From Earliella scabrosa (lineage: Eukaryota; Basidiomycota; Agaricomycetes; Polyporales; Polyporaceae), in NCBI GenBank assembly GCA_022605405.1, contig JABYQQ010000018.1, positions 372,001-436,000 on the forward strand: DNA of 64,000 nt. The letters run 5' to 3'. Position 1 is the stretch's first letter; the number at the start of each line of letters is the position of its first letter. Below, in pieces: positions 22,588 to 34,600 of this stretch. Made by a program: the position numbers and the translations under genes. The notes under the pieces were generated by a model, which searched no databases, was not told the origin of the DNA, and saw nothing but the letters and a program-made list of their open reading frames with translations.

Positions 22588-23536
22588 CCTGCAAGTGCCA
22601 GTATTTCTGAGTTTGGATGTACTGTGGCTGTTCAATTGACGTGTTAGCATACGAGCTCCGTCAGGGAGTGAATTGTACTTACGGGATGGGTCTAATGCTA
22701 CAGTCTACTCTGTCATCCTGAACGGAGAGTATGTAGGGGAGGCAAGGACGAGACGATATACTTAGCTGCAGACGCGCGGGAACCGCTACGTCGCGACACT
22801 TGTCCAACACGACTGACCATCGACCATCAGTGGCAACGAAACTTTGCCAGAGTCATAGTTTCGCTCCCGGGCCCTTGATCGTTTGTACACGGTATATGTA
22901 GAGGCAAGCTAGAGGTGCTACAACCGAACAAGCTCACTAATTACTTATGCAGAAGTCAGAGACAGAGGGGCTATTCTTAGTACTTACGTAACGACTTCCC
23001 AGGCCTACATGCGTCAGTACTACTCACTGAGGCAGTGAGCCTGCTGAGGCTTCGACTTGTCCTAACACCGTCATTCTAGCACTACTTCAAAAGTTTCATC
23101 CTTTCTGCGGTAGACAGCTGCAGGACCGGCGAGGCATGCGAGGGCGCTCATCGTTCTAGGTGAACGCTCGACAGGTTCGCACGCGACGCTGTGCAAGTCG
23201 AGAATCCGGCCGGGGCCCGTGTATGCCATCGTCTCGCCTGAGGCTGTTGCGCCGGCGACACCACCGCCACGTACGGATTGATTGAGACACTCGTATATTG
23301 GCAGATGTATGGACTTGGCGTGATCATATTGAATACGTTCCAACCTCCGACCCTAGTAACTCTCACATAGCCATATCCGCGTGAATCCGTCCACGTCTCC
23401 TGTCTGTCAGTGGCACTGGCACAACTCATGACTCATGGGTGCCTCTGGTAGACCCGCCGTACATAAGTATCGAGTCCGCTAGTGAGCGCTGTAGCACCGT
23501 AACGCGTGCTCGCTCTTCATTGAAACCTGACATCAT
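22588..23536. other. intergenic, no gene seen
   Basis: Upstream region of the HET gene on one side and of the small Gly-rich gene on the other. Only short frames without motifs. Confidence 0.45.
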
Positions 23537-23937
23537 ATGTCTGAGCCTCACCCCGAGGGGCGGAAGCCATCCCTTCGCAAGGCGAGTAGGCGTCGATCCA
23601 CTCATTCTGCACGACTACTGACAACCTTTGTTTCTCACAGCGACTTGCTGCCCGCTTCGGGCGTGCTGCCCAAGCCGTGTCTGGCATGATGCAGACCACT
23701 CCGAGATCGAGATCGACCTCCTCTCAACAACATGCACATGGAAACTATGGACACAGCGGCGGGGGCTATGAATACGGCGGCATCTATGGACACAATAGCG
23801 GTCATGGACACTATGGCGACTATGGACACAGTGGCGGCTGTAGCGATGCAGGAGGCGGAGGTTACAGCGGAGGCGGAGGAGACGGAGGAGGATGCGGAGG
23901 AGACGGCGGGGGCGGAGGAGGCGGGGGCGGCGAATGA
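23537..23937 (+). CDS. small Gly-rich protein with basic N-terminus
   Basis: Proposed from two exons: 23537-23581 and 23641-23937, 113 residues. Exon 1 (MSEPHPEGRKPSLRK) joins in frame to RLAARFGRAAQAVSGMM, followed by a Ser/Arg-rich stretch, a run of His/Gly/Tyr repeats based on YGH and GGG, and a Gly tail broken by Asp and Cys. The acceptor is a clear TTTCTCACAG at 23640. The donor is GC (AAG|GCGAGT), and the 59-nt intron is normal in size; the nearby GT donor shifts into a frame that stops quickly. I do not recognise a family. Low complexity makes chance coding appearance possible, so confidence is limited. The encoding DNA is an imperfect tandem array around TATGGACAC. Confidence 0.45.
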
Positions 23938-24238
23938 ACGTTCCAACCGCGTCTTTGGGGACAAAGAGGAGTGAATTCCATGTATACCATCTCGAATCAC
24001 GCGGCATACTAGTTCGCACGTCATGGAGGAAAGGCTGTGGCAGGCCCACACCGTACGCGCCCCAATGAAGATCTGTAGTACTCGTTCCGCTCACACTCGA
24101 AGCATGAGCTATGTCGCTACCCCCTTGTCATTTGATTGTCATGGAGTGACGACCTGACCGCCTGCCACAGCACACGCGAGAGTGGTATCCAATTCGGCCC
24201 CGGACTAGTGCAGGCTTGGTGGCGCCCGCCCGCATAAG

Positions 24239-24355
24239 ATGATTGGGGATGTGGAATTTGGTCCACGCGGATACATTGGGGGACTGCCGAATGGCGGTGG
24301 CGGAGGAAGCGGCGGCGGAGCAGGAGGAGGGTATGGCGGCAGCGGAGGAATCTGA
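24239..24355 (+). other. short Gly-rich open frame
   Basis: A 38-codon frame begins MIGDVEFGPRGYIGG and ends in a GGGYGGSGGI tail. An acceptor-like GTGCAG lies just upstream at about 24212. It resembles the preceding Gly-rich gene in composition and may be an extra exon or a relic, but no splice path linking them could be found. The surrounding stretch 23938-24466 holds nothing else. Confidence 0.25.
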
Positions 24356-24466
24356 TGTTGCAAATCAGATCCTTGGTCGCTAACTCGAGTGGGTCGCTTG
24401 AGGCGCGAAATGCGGGAGAGGGGCCAAGACGAGCGGAGTCTGCCTGCCGATTCTGTCTTCATACCT

Positions 24467-26367
24467 TCATATAACCACCCAACTATCGAACACATCGGCG
24501 TGAGCACCTCGGTCGGTCAAGGACTGTACAATATTATGGTGTACGTACCTGGATCCGGACTCATCAAAGGATCCGTTGGAAAATGGTAGTTCAAGTTCAA
24601 GACGGATGGTGTCCAATACCGTGGACCACCGCTGCCGGGCTTCCAGCCTTGCATCGTCAGGAATAGCACGTCTGTCGATGTAGTGGGGTAACGCAACGCG
24701 GCATTTTCTGAGCTTGGGGAGAGCCGCGACGAACGACGTAGCAATAGCGTGCGGATCGGCGTTGGGCTCGAGGGGTGTGGTCCAAAGCGTGATGTCGCGC
24801 AAGCACTCTGATCCCGGCAGGTGGTCTGTTTGAAGAGCCGCAGCCACAGCGATATTGAGGGTCGACAGATGTGCGCAGCGTGTGGCTAGTGAGAAGAGGC
24901 CGTCGAGTGTGCATACTTGAGGGCGGGGTACCATCTTGTATTCTGCAAGGATGGACGGAGCGATGCTGAGGGTCACCAGAGAGGGGAGGTTGGCTGCGAG
25001 TGCAGCGAGGAACGCATTGTCGACATGGAAAACAAAGTGCGTCTCGATCCTGAGTGTGCGCAAGAGGGCAAACGAGGGCGTAATGAAGAGACCGAGAAGG
25101 CTACCCGGTTGTGCGCGGATCACGATCTGGTGGGGTGAACACTGAAGCATGTCAAGCTGCGAGTCTGTGAAGCGTATCGTGAGATGCCTGAGTTTCGGCT
25201 TTGACGTGGACGAGGAGAGCGACTGCAAAATTGTTCCAATTGAACCCGTAGTCAGCCCTGAGTCGTAGTCCAACCGAGTCGAGTAGACGGTGACGTTCTC
25301 CGATACGGCATCAGAGCTGGAGAGACATGACAGGAAAAGGGGCGCCTCCTCCAGAGCGGAGACAAAGGTAAAGTCTTGCAGCGTGGAGAAAGGGCGCTCC
25401 ACCGAAGACAAGGACGGCGAGAATTGGACATTGAACCCATTTTCCACAACCATGGTCTTCAAAGTCCGTAGGGACGCAAGGTGGTATACGATGTCGATGC
25501 CCGTTCTCGTGTGGGGATGGAAGAAGTAGAATCCTAGCCAAATACTCTGGAGTTGATCCATCTTGAGCACGGCATCCCGGATGTGAGACGTCATCCCCTT
25601 CAGAGTGTCAGCATACATGAGGCCCCACTGATGCCGCCTCTCATGAACGAAGTGTGGCTGTGATACGCCGAACCCTCAGCGTCTACTAGATGACCAACTC
25701 TGCAGGGCGACGTACCATGTATGGCACGACGGGAAGATGGAGTGACCGCAGGTACGGGCACAATATAAGTCTTGCATACCGCTCGTCGCACCACTTATAG
25801 TGGAACACAACATGGCTCAGCCGTGGGAACAGTGTCCGGGCAGGCGTCGCGCAGCTTGAGTCCCTGAGATGCCTTTCCAGCGGAACCAGCACGGTCTCCA
25901 CGTCCAGAAGACGGCCGAAGTCCCAGGCGAACCTTCCAGGTAAAGGGAGTCCCACGGACCGGACCTTCGCGGCGTATTCGCATAGCTTTTGCCATACGAC
26001 ATCGTCTGGCTCCTCCATGAGGAACTACATGCGTGAGTTAGTTCTCCCTGACCGACCAACTGGATCAATTGACGTGGATACATACTAGCGTTCTCTTCTC
26101 CTCGTCATAGCGGAGGAGGTGTTGTGGAACAAGGCCCTGCACAAGGACATAGATATCCGGGATATGGCGCCACAGGAAGTCCAGGGCAGGCTGGGAGAAG
26201 TCACGGCAGGTCCTCGCCAGAGACGCGAACGTCCGCAGGGTGACCTCGTCTCGACACGGCTTGAGGTCTGAGTGCGAGATGCAGCTCCCTACATCTGCCG
26301 TTCCGTCTTCATTTATGTGCTCAAGTATGCGGATGAAGATCTCCGATATGCACAGACATCGATGCAT
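24467..26367 (-). CDS. F-box-type protein (agaricomycete family)
   Basis: Three exons, 26367-26086, 26024-25716 and 25627-24467, all joined in phase 0, give 583 residues. The N-terminus MHRCLCISEIFIRILEHI, an RTFASLARTCRDFSQPALDFLW block and the absence of other domains match the large agaricomycete F-box-like family. There an N-terminal F-box of about 45 residues would dock the protein to Skp1 in an SCF ubiquitin ligase. The remainder has leucine-rich-repeat character (repeated LxxLxxL with spacing of about 25), likely the substrate-binding face. No substrate can be inferred. Introns are 61 and 88 nt. These genes are numerous and fast-evolving in this class of fungi; a second one lies at 37450. 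Confidence 0.85.
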
Positions 26368-27549
26368 TCTCTTGCACGTAACCTAGACCAAGCGGCTGCT
26401 TGAATGGCCTCAATTCAGCCAGGTACACGTTCCAGAGCTCAGAGAGAATCGACTTACAATGTCACCGTGTTGAACGTCTTTGGTGTGGTTGGGAGAGAAC
26501 GACAACCGCTGTGGGCGCTTGTGACTGGCGTTGATCTAATCCTTAAGTTGCTGCGCGGTCGTGATGGAGGAAGGAGAGGGTTCTACATAGATCAGATCCC
26601 CTCATGCCCTGCAGGCTGCAAGGCCCACGCAAGCTTCCTTCGCAAGAGCGTCTATTGTGGTATCTGGTAAGGGCAGTAAGGATACAGCGGGAGTAGACTT
26701 CCGGAAAGATAGACAGACGAAGCAGATGGACTCCTAGATGGACAGGCGAACGAATGGGCAGGGAGATGAAGCTGGAGGCACGGGGGTGGACTCGGGATAG
26801 GGAGGGCGGGAGGAGTAGAGAGTTAAGGGAGAAGCAAGGGAGAGTAGAGGAGGTGGATGTGGAGTAGAGGAGAGTAGAGGAGAGTAGATGGGGTAGATGA
26901 GGAATATAGGAGGGGAGGAGGGGAGGGACGCATAGGAGTAGTAAGGTAGAGCACAACAGGGAGGGAGCATAGGTCGACTAATAAGGTATGTACGTATACA
27001 CCAACGACGGCCAACGCAGCCGCCGCGTAATCGCGTTGTTTGGGTCTCCACAGACAGACAAGGGTCCGTTCCATCCGAACCAGCGTGTATTGGGCGTGCA
27101 ACGGATCCTCCAAGAGTCCACGATCGAGCGAGGCGAGCAAAAGGAACCGAAGGCGCACGAGCCGAAGCGAAACTGCAGGGGGAGGGAGGGGTTGAGGGGG
27201 AAGAGAGAGGCGCAAGCGGAGAGCGATGTGGTTTTAGGGTGTGTGCCAGTCGGAGGGCATCAAAAAGATCGGCATTCGATATCCCAGACATATTCGAACT
27301 CATAGATCGTGGTCCGCAGGCGAACGAACAAACGGGGCAAAGCGATGTGAGAGAGATGGGGATGACACGGGAGGCGGGAAGCGAGATTCGAGGCAATGGC
27401 AAGGAGACAGAGATGGATCCAGGCAGACGGACGCGAATAAAGCACGATACGGATAAATATCGTTAACCTGGCGAGACGTTACGCCTCGTCAGGGATCGGG
27501 ACCAACGGCGCGCGCAAACAGCAGACAGCAGACAGCAGACAGCGGATCT
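26368..27549. other. intergenic with long polypurine tract
   Basis: No gene was found. From about 26740 to 26960 and again about 27170-27230 and 27340-27440 the plus strand is strongly purine-rich, with repeats of GGAGAGTAGA near 26860-26890. This is the upstream region of the minus-strand F-box gene, where the coding strand is therefore CT-rich, and the 3' flank of the Zn2Cys6 gene. Confidence 0.5.
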
Positions 27550-30500
27550 TCACCCCGCCATCCCGCCGTAGAACTTGTAATCCTGCCCCCACATCTCCCC
27601 GCCCGCACCCAGATCGCCCTGCTGCTGCCACCCGAGAGCCATGGGCGGCTGCGACTGGGGATGCTGTGGATGCGACGGGTGCTGAGGATGCTGCGGATGC
27701 TGCTGAGGATGCTGGGGATGCTGAGGGTGCTGAGAGTGCTGAGGAAGAGGATGAGGATGCTGCGGGTGCTGGGGATGCTGAGGATGCGCGTTCGCGTACT
27801 CGATCTGCCTCGGCGGCGCCTGCTGGGGGTGCGCGTGCGCGAACCCGCCATGCCCATGGCCCACCGCCGCGGCCTCCATCATGCCCATGTCGAACGAGGA
27901 CGGCTGCGCGTACGTCATGTAGTACCCGCCTGGCGTCTGCACGGCGGGCGGGGGCGGTGGGGGCGGGTAGGCCGTCACGGGGCTCGTGTACGGGCCCTGC
28001 TGGCCCTGTTGTCCCTGCGGGTCGTACATCGTCGCGGACTGTGGCGACGACTCGAAGCTGAACCGCCGATCGTCGCTCATGCCGTCGTCCGGGCTGCTGC
28101 TGTACGCGAGCGAGAAATCGTCCTGCTGCTGCATGGACTCGGGGGCAGCAGTCCGCGGCGGCTGGTACGCATCATAGGGCGTTGTGACGGACGGTGACTG
28201 CGGGACGGAGGAGACAGACGCGCGAGAGGACGCAGACGAAGGCAGCATGTTCGGCGGAGTGGTCGTGAGCGGGGACGGGGGCGGGGGCGCAGCCATGGAC
28301 GTCGATGCCGACACCGAGCCTGAGGGAGCCGTCGAGGTCGAAGCAGCAGTAGCCCCAGCCCCATTCGCACTCCCAGCACCATTAGTGGCAGCAGGTGCAG
28401 GAGGCGGCGGTGGAGGGGGAGCACTAGGTGCGGGGGTCGCGCCCGCGTTCGTCGACACGGACGCAGTGCGCTGCCTCCTCGGAGCCGGCTGGCCCGTCAT
28501 GGGTCGCATGCGGAGCGGGCCGCCGATATACTTGCTCGCGCCGCCCTTCTCCTTCTGCCCCTCCTTGTCCTTATCCTTGTCTCCCGCCTTGTCCTTCTCC
28601 CGGTCCTTCTCCTTCGCCTGCTTCTTCGCCTCCGGCTTCCCCGACTCCTTCGCGCCCGCCGCCGCCGTCCCCGCCCGCGCAGGCTTCGCGCGCTCCGCCT
28701 TCGACGAGCTCACCGCGGCGCCGACGAACGGCAGCTGGAAGCTCGTGCCGTTCACGATCGGCTCGCCGCCCTCGACCTCCGAGTGCTTCCGCTTCACCCC
28801 GCTCGACACCGAGGGCGCGCCGCGCGCAGCCTCCGCCTTGCGCTTCATCAGGTCCACGATCTTGACCGCCTCGCTCCGGCTACCCTTGTCCGCGCGCGCA
28901 CACCCCTCGACGCCCGCTCGCGCCGCACCGAGCTCGCGGAGGACGTCCGCCGCGCACGAGACGCTCTTCATGCCCTCCGCGGCCATGATGCTCATCGGCT
29001 CCTGGATGACCGCGTGCGCGCACACGACCGCGGCGTCGAACAGCGTCCGCCCAAAGTCGTAAAAGTCGAACATCGCCGGCCGCGTCTGGCCCCACACCGA
29101 GTGCAGCACCCGCGCCGCGTACACGATGTTGTGCGCCGCGTTGATCGTCCCGTACACCGCCTGGTGCGACGGCCGGTTCGTCGCGGCCGCCTCCTTGAGG
29201 AACGGCAGGTAGAGCTTCACGATCAGCCGGTTCGCGAGGATCGCGAGCTCGCACTTCTGCGCGAGCCTGATGGGGGACCCGGTCAGCGTGGGCACGGGCT
29301 TGGCGATGTCCTGCGACACGTCGAGCCTGAAGCCGGCGGGGAGATCCTGGAGGAAGCTGCCGACCTCGCCCTCGAACGTGCCCGCTTGGTCGATGTTGAG
29401 CTCCGCCGAGGCGTCCTCGACGAGCGGGTCGCGGAACGTCTGCTTCTTCACGTTCTTCACGAGCTGCGCGAGCCTGCACTTCAACGAAAAGTACACCGAC
29501 GACGAGTCCGCGTCCATGTTGTCCGGCTCGGGCAGCGACGTGCACGACGGCGTGAACTTCTCCTCGTCGACGTCCGCGGGCAGCCGGGTCGTGTGCGTGT
29601 TGTCGGCGATCAGCGGCGGGTGGCCCATGCAGTCCGCGACGAATCTGGCAGCAGCATATCAGCGTGGATCCACCGGAACTGCGCGACTCGGTGATACGGA
29701 GCACTCACAGGTCAAAGTAGAAAACTTCCCACCATACTCGCCTGCGCGTCTCCGCCTCGAACAGGTTGTAGGTCCCAGGGAACTCGTCAGGGTCGAACGC
29801 GAGGCCCATCATGCGCGCCACGTTCACCATCTTGCCCACCTTCGCACAGCACAACACACGCGTCAGCACCCACGCTCGCCCCCAAGGAATCAAACACGCC
29901 GCATCGGGCGGTCACCGCGCACTCACCAATGGAAACACACTCTGCGCGACGCTCATCCGGCCCTCGTGGAGCATATACAACACTTGCAAGATCATCGCGA
30001 TGACTGCGTCGAGGTCGTACGGCGCGGTCTTCTCGAACAGTTGCAACGATTGCTCGGAGAGCGCGAACAACATTGCCGGGGTCCCACTTGTGTCCCCACC
30101 GCCGCCAGCCGAAGGAGGGGAAGGCCCCGAAGGTTCGCCTCGATCAGGGTCCTCGTCTCTTGCGACGAGCGAACCCAACGCGAACGCCGCACATGCCGCC
30201 GAGAAGAAGCTCAGCGTCGGTTTCGGTGCATTCGAGCTGGAGTTGGCACCAGCGGAGCCGCTCGCACGGCTCGAGCTACCGGGCTTCGCGGACGAGAAGA
30301 AGATATCGCGCGCAAGGTCCTGTTTTGTCATGGGTTTACCGCCATACGCCGCGACAGGGATAGACGACGCGTCCCCAGACTCCGCCCAGGTGTAGATGGC
30401 GGATATTCGCTGCTCGAAGTGGAGGACATTGAAGGAGGGGTGGAGTAGCATGGTTTCCCGGAACGCTCTGAGATATCGGGAGCGCGCAGGTTCCGAGGGG

Positions 30501-31696
30501 AGATAAGAGATGAGAGCAGCGGTCACCTGCGGAAGCGCCGACGGCCCAGCGGACAGAGGCGGCAAAAATGTGTCGTAAGGTGCAGGAGGGTGCAACGAGC
30601 TCAGTCCGCCGGCGGGTATATGCGATGCGAGGGCAAAGGAGGGCGTGGATGCAGGCGGGATAGAGACCGCAGTAGGTTCGAGCTTCACGGTCGTGCTCGA
30701 TGTTGACGACCGTATGGAGTTGGCAGCGGCGTCAAGCCCAGATGTTCGCGGCGCCTTTGCATCGAAGCCAAGGTCTTCAAGCTCGCTGAGCCATAGACTC
30801 ACCACGTCCTCGAGGTTGATCACGACGGAACTTCCAGACGCTCCTTGGGCCAATAGGGCGCGATCGTTGCAAGGCAGGCCGGCCAATAGGTTCGAGCTCG
30901 AGGGCGCAGTTGAGGGACCAGCCCTGCTCGGACCGGCAACGGCGTTCGGTTGTTTGAAGGGTGACATCCCTGCAAGGACGGCGGAGACGGGGGTGGAGGG
31001 AGGAGCGGCTTGGAGTTGCGCGAGCACCTTCTCGATTTCGATGATGCGATTGTGTAGGGTTTGCACGTCGCTGCAGCGGGCATGAAGACAGATAGAGAAG
31101 TCACGAGAATAATGACGTACACTTTCTCTGCCGCGGCCTGCGAATACACACACCGCTGGACGGTGTCGCGTTTGAGACATGAACTGCATGGTGTCCGACG
31201 GTCGCACTTGAGTTTTAGCCGTTTGCACTGCAGCAGACATGTCAGCAGCCGCTCATGTATCATCCGAGTCTTCAGCTTGGGCACAGGGATGGAGGACGGC
31301 ATGGTCAGCCGCACGGGGTACTAGGAGGCTAATGACGAGCGCTCGTACGGGGCAGCGAATCCGTAGGCGATATGGTGTCATGATACTTGCCACCCCACTG
31401 TAGCCACAACGGACGCGTAGAAAGAACAAAGACTGACCTCTGCACAAACGACCGTGATGCGGGAACGGATATGTCTACAAGGGCGTTATAGAAAAGCTGT
31501 GATTGGGAGGACCAGGTACGCACGGTCCATTGGAGAATTTCTGGCCCGAGGAGGATTGGGAGGGACCAGCACTTGTAGCTGTATGCTCGGGGCCATGGCC
31601 GTTCTGGAGGGAGGAGGATGATGGGGGGAAAGACATCGCTGGGGTGTGTGACGGAGTGTGTGCGAGGTCGTCTTGGAGGCCAGGGGTGGACTCCAT
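27550..31696 (-). CDS. Zn2Cys6 fungal transcription factor with His-Pro-Gln tail
   Basis: Six exons: 31696-31524, 31474-31438 (37 nt), 31227-31121, 31070-29927, 29839-29709 and 29644-27550; phases agree and give 1228 residues. The zinc cluster is assembled across introns: VVCAE at the end of exon 2 joins CKRLKLKCDRRTPCSSC and RDTVQRCVY in exon 3, giving the classic CX2CX6C...CX2C...C pattern. A DVQTLHNRIIEIEKVLAQL coiled coil follows. The central region (about residues 250-700) matches the fungal-specific transcription-factor domain, with MVNVARMMGLAFDP, FEAETRRRVWWEVFYFDL and FVADCMGHPPLI. The C-terminal 450 residues are low complexity: a Lys/Glu/Asp stretch, poly-Pro, and a long HPQ repeat coded by 9-bp units at about 27660-27790. 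The start at 31696 is the likeliest ATG; one at about 31640 is possible. Target genes are unknown. Confidence 0.88.
27655..27795. repeat. 9-bp tandem repeat array coding HPQ
   Basis: Imperfect repeats of the type GGATGCTGx GGGTGCTGA fill about 140 bases inside the last exon of the Zn2Cys6 gene. Read on the minus strand they give runs of His-Pro-Gln. Such arrays change length readily between strains. Confidence 0.8.
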
Positions 31697-34600
31697 GGGC
31701 AGCGAGCGTGCACCGACCGGCGATGGTCGTTGGGTCGGGAAAAGAGGAGGAGGAGGAGCGGGTAGGAGGAAGGAAGCGAGGAAGCCGGTGGTGGAAGAGG
31801 GAGAGAAACGAGCTGGGCAGCGCGGGAATCCGTTCACTACAAGCCATGCCAGCCGATCTTGAGAACCCCAGGGGCAGGACCCCGGAGTCCGCCCCGGTGA
31901 AGCCCGGTCTATTCACCGGACGCCCTCCGTGCACATTTCCAACTCCGCGCACCTTGCTCGCAATTATCGGCCTCACCGCCACCCGCTCAACCGTCCGCTG
32001 CTCGCTTGCCACTGACGACAGCCTCCACGTCGTCCGCAGGGCGCATGCTCGTGTGCCGCCTGCTCTCGGGGGCGCACCGCAAACAAGACTCGTCTCACTG
32101 TCCAGGGTAAGCAATGGCGAGACGCATCGTGACAGAGCAAGTATGACAGATGTTATCGCCCGAGCGCTGGCCCGCCTTGTTACGCCAGGCTTGGCGAGTC
32201 TATGCCCGCATCGTGCGCGCACCTGACAGCTCCCATGCCCGCTCTGATGATCGTATACGTAGGTGGGTATGCAACGCATAAGTAATGGTGCGTCTCCTCC
32301 ATTGCAGGCCACGGCTCATGGCGTGCCTCCCGCCAACTATAGCCCTACTGAGCGTTTGAGTTCAGCTAGCTCGCATGCGCAGAGCCGCGCCCACAGCTCC
32401 CGCGACCCGTGCCCTGTCTCAACGAACATCTGAACCCTTTGTCAGGAGCCGAAGTCTGCCATGCCGGCATGAGCCGTTATGCAAGAAGCAATCCTAAGCA
32501 AGCCCGCTGCGGAGCTCTGCGAAGAGAGCCACCCACTGTCACCTGCTAGAGCTCAATATGTGCGCAGCTCCGTCGCCCGTTATGGGTCCTTCGCCTTGGT
32601 GGCGTTCGGGATCGTCTCTCAGCACGCGGCTACTCGCCGTCTGCACACGAAGGCGGTCAGGACCACACGCACGCGGCACGTTCGACCTTCTTAGGGCCCG
32701 CTGCGCGGTCCGCTGGCACCGAGCGATGAAAGCTTGATAAACGAATGCGTGTGGCCAGACTGACTCCAATTTCTCATCGGCCTCTCCGGTCTGCAGTGTA
32801 ACAGGCACGTTCTCACTCTTGAACGTCCCTTGCAGCGCTTGCCCCTCGAGACGCACTGACATGCCTTCATCGTCTCACAGGAAGTTGTTTCATCGCTCTG
32901 CGCGAGCCATGCCGGCCGTTCGGAAAGACGGGGACTTTTGCACGCAACCCTGGACAGATGAAGCGTCCAGAGTCTGGATGGATCATGGATGTTCGGAGGC
33001 TGTTGACGGAGGAATCCCTCGAGCGAGCTGAGATGGCGGAGTGCCCAGGGGACCGACGTGTCGACCAGGGCCGCACGGACGTCACCGTTTCCCGCGACGG
33101 TGTTTTGGGACGAACACTGGACGCGTGATGAACAGGATAGAGTTGAGCTCACGCGGCCTGTGAAGACGTGGCGCCCCAGGAAGGAAGACCTGCGAGCGAA
33201 GCATCCCCCAGACATCTCTCACTCCGGGCCCAGCCGGGCCCTTCTCCTTCGCGTGCGGGTTCCCACCGCCAATCGCGAGTGAGCGGCCGGGCTTGGGAAC
33301 GCGAACGCTGCGAAGGCGCACCTGGGCCGCCGGCATCTGTCTCCGCGGCGCGCTCCTGCCTCTCTCGGCCGCCTTCGCGAACGCCCTGCGTCCGTACTGC
33401 GTCCGCCCTGGCGCGTTCAACGTCCCGTCCCCCGCATCCCCCTCCCGGAATCTCTCTCGCCCGTGGGGGCGCGACGTCGAACAGCGCCCGCCGTCGTGTT
33501 TCGGGGTCCTTCTCCAGCGTCTTTGCACTGCGCTCGTCCAACTCTCCCTAGACCTTCGACCCTGCAAGCGGCTCTCAGCACACGCGCACGCTGATCATCA
33601 TCCCCTGGCCTCGCCTTGCCTCCTGACGGCTGACGGTGCTCGCTCAGTCACATCCTGGGCCCGAAATAGCCCGTCTTCTGCTCGCGGACGAAGCCTCTGA
33701 TGAGCACGACCACGAATACGGGCAGCGCACGCGCACGGCGCGTGGCGCCATACAGACGAGCCAGTATTTCCGGCCTACAGGCAATAACACCGGTAGCTTG
33801 TTTTAGAGCTCTTCGCACGGCCCGCGCCGCGGCGGTCCCATTACTTATCCATATACGTGACGCGCACTCTGCCCAGCCAGCGCATCAGGCACATCGAACG
33901 CGAACGCGAACACGAGCCCGCGCAGGCCAGATCCCGCATTCGAAGGTCCGCACGCGATCTTCGACGTCCAGCATTCAGCGAGTACTCGGATGCCGACATC
34001 AATGATCATATAGCCCGAGAGCTCGAAGAAGAAGACGAGCTTCAGCTCGCTGGATCCTGCCAGACCACTCTACACCAGCCAGGACCGTACTACGACCGCC
34101 GCACGCCTACGCGGGTACGCCACCCTCCATCCCATTTTGCGCTCGCTCTAATTGACCGGCCCCCGAAGCAGGCGCGACGATCTACCCGCCCGGCCACTCA
34201 CCACTTGTCGACCGCGCTGTCCGACTCTCCGCGGCGTGCCCGCATCCGAGCTGGGTCTCCTCGCGCTCGTGGCGCCTCCGCCCTATCTGTCTCCGCGGCT
34301 CGTACCTATTTGTTCATTCGCCACGGCCTCCTCCATGTCCAATCCTAGCAATATAGTACTCCCCCCACCCCCTACATGCTCACCACGCTGGGTGCCCCTG
34401 ACGCCCGAAGCGGCAAGATTGTTCAGCTGCCCACCCTATCGTGCAATCATGCGCTCCCCTCCCCTAATCCTTAGCCCCGGCTCCTCTCCACCACGGCCTG
34501 CCACGGCTCGGACCACCCCAGCACTAGTGCGAGTGGGACTGGGACCCCAGCTCTCTCCATTCCGATGGCGGAACCACCCAGTCAGTCACTAGCCAAATTC

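Noticed and set aside
27655..27795. Candidate CRISPR-like or satellite array
   Set aside because: Units are 9 bp without spacers and code for HPQ inside an exon, so it is a coding minisatellite.
28184..29694. Two plus-strand open frames of about 300 codons
   Set aside because: Antisense shadows of the last exon of the Zn2Cys6 gene, rich in Arg, Ala, Val and Leu without motifs.
30820..31314. Alternative start of the Zn2Cys6 protein inside exon 3 region (MPSSIPVPKL)
   Set aside because: It gives a C-X3-C spacing that does not fit the zinc cluster, whereas splicing in the 37-nt exon gives the exact family pattern.
31618..32226. 202-codon plus-strand open frame
   Set aside because: Overlaps antisense to the first exon and promoter of the Zn2Cys6 gene; no motif.
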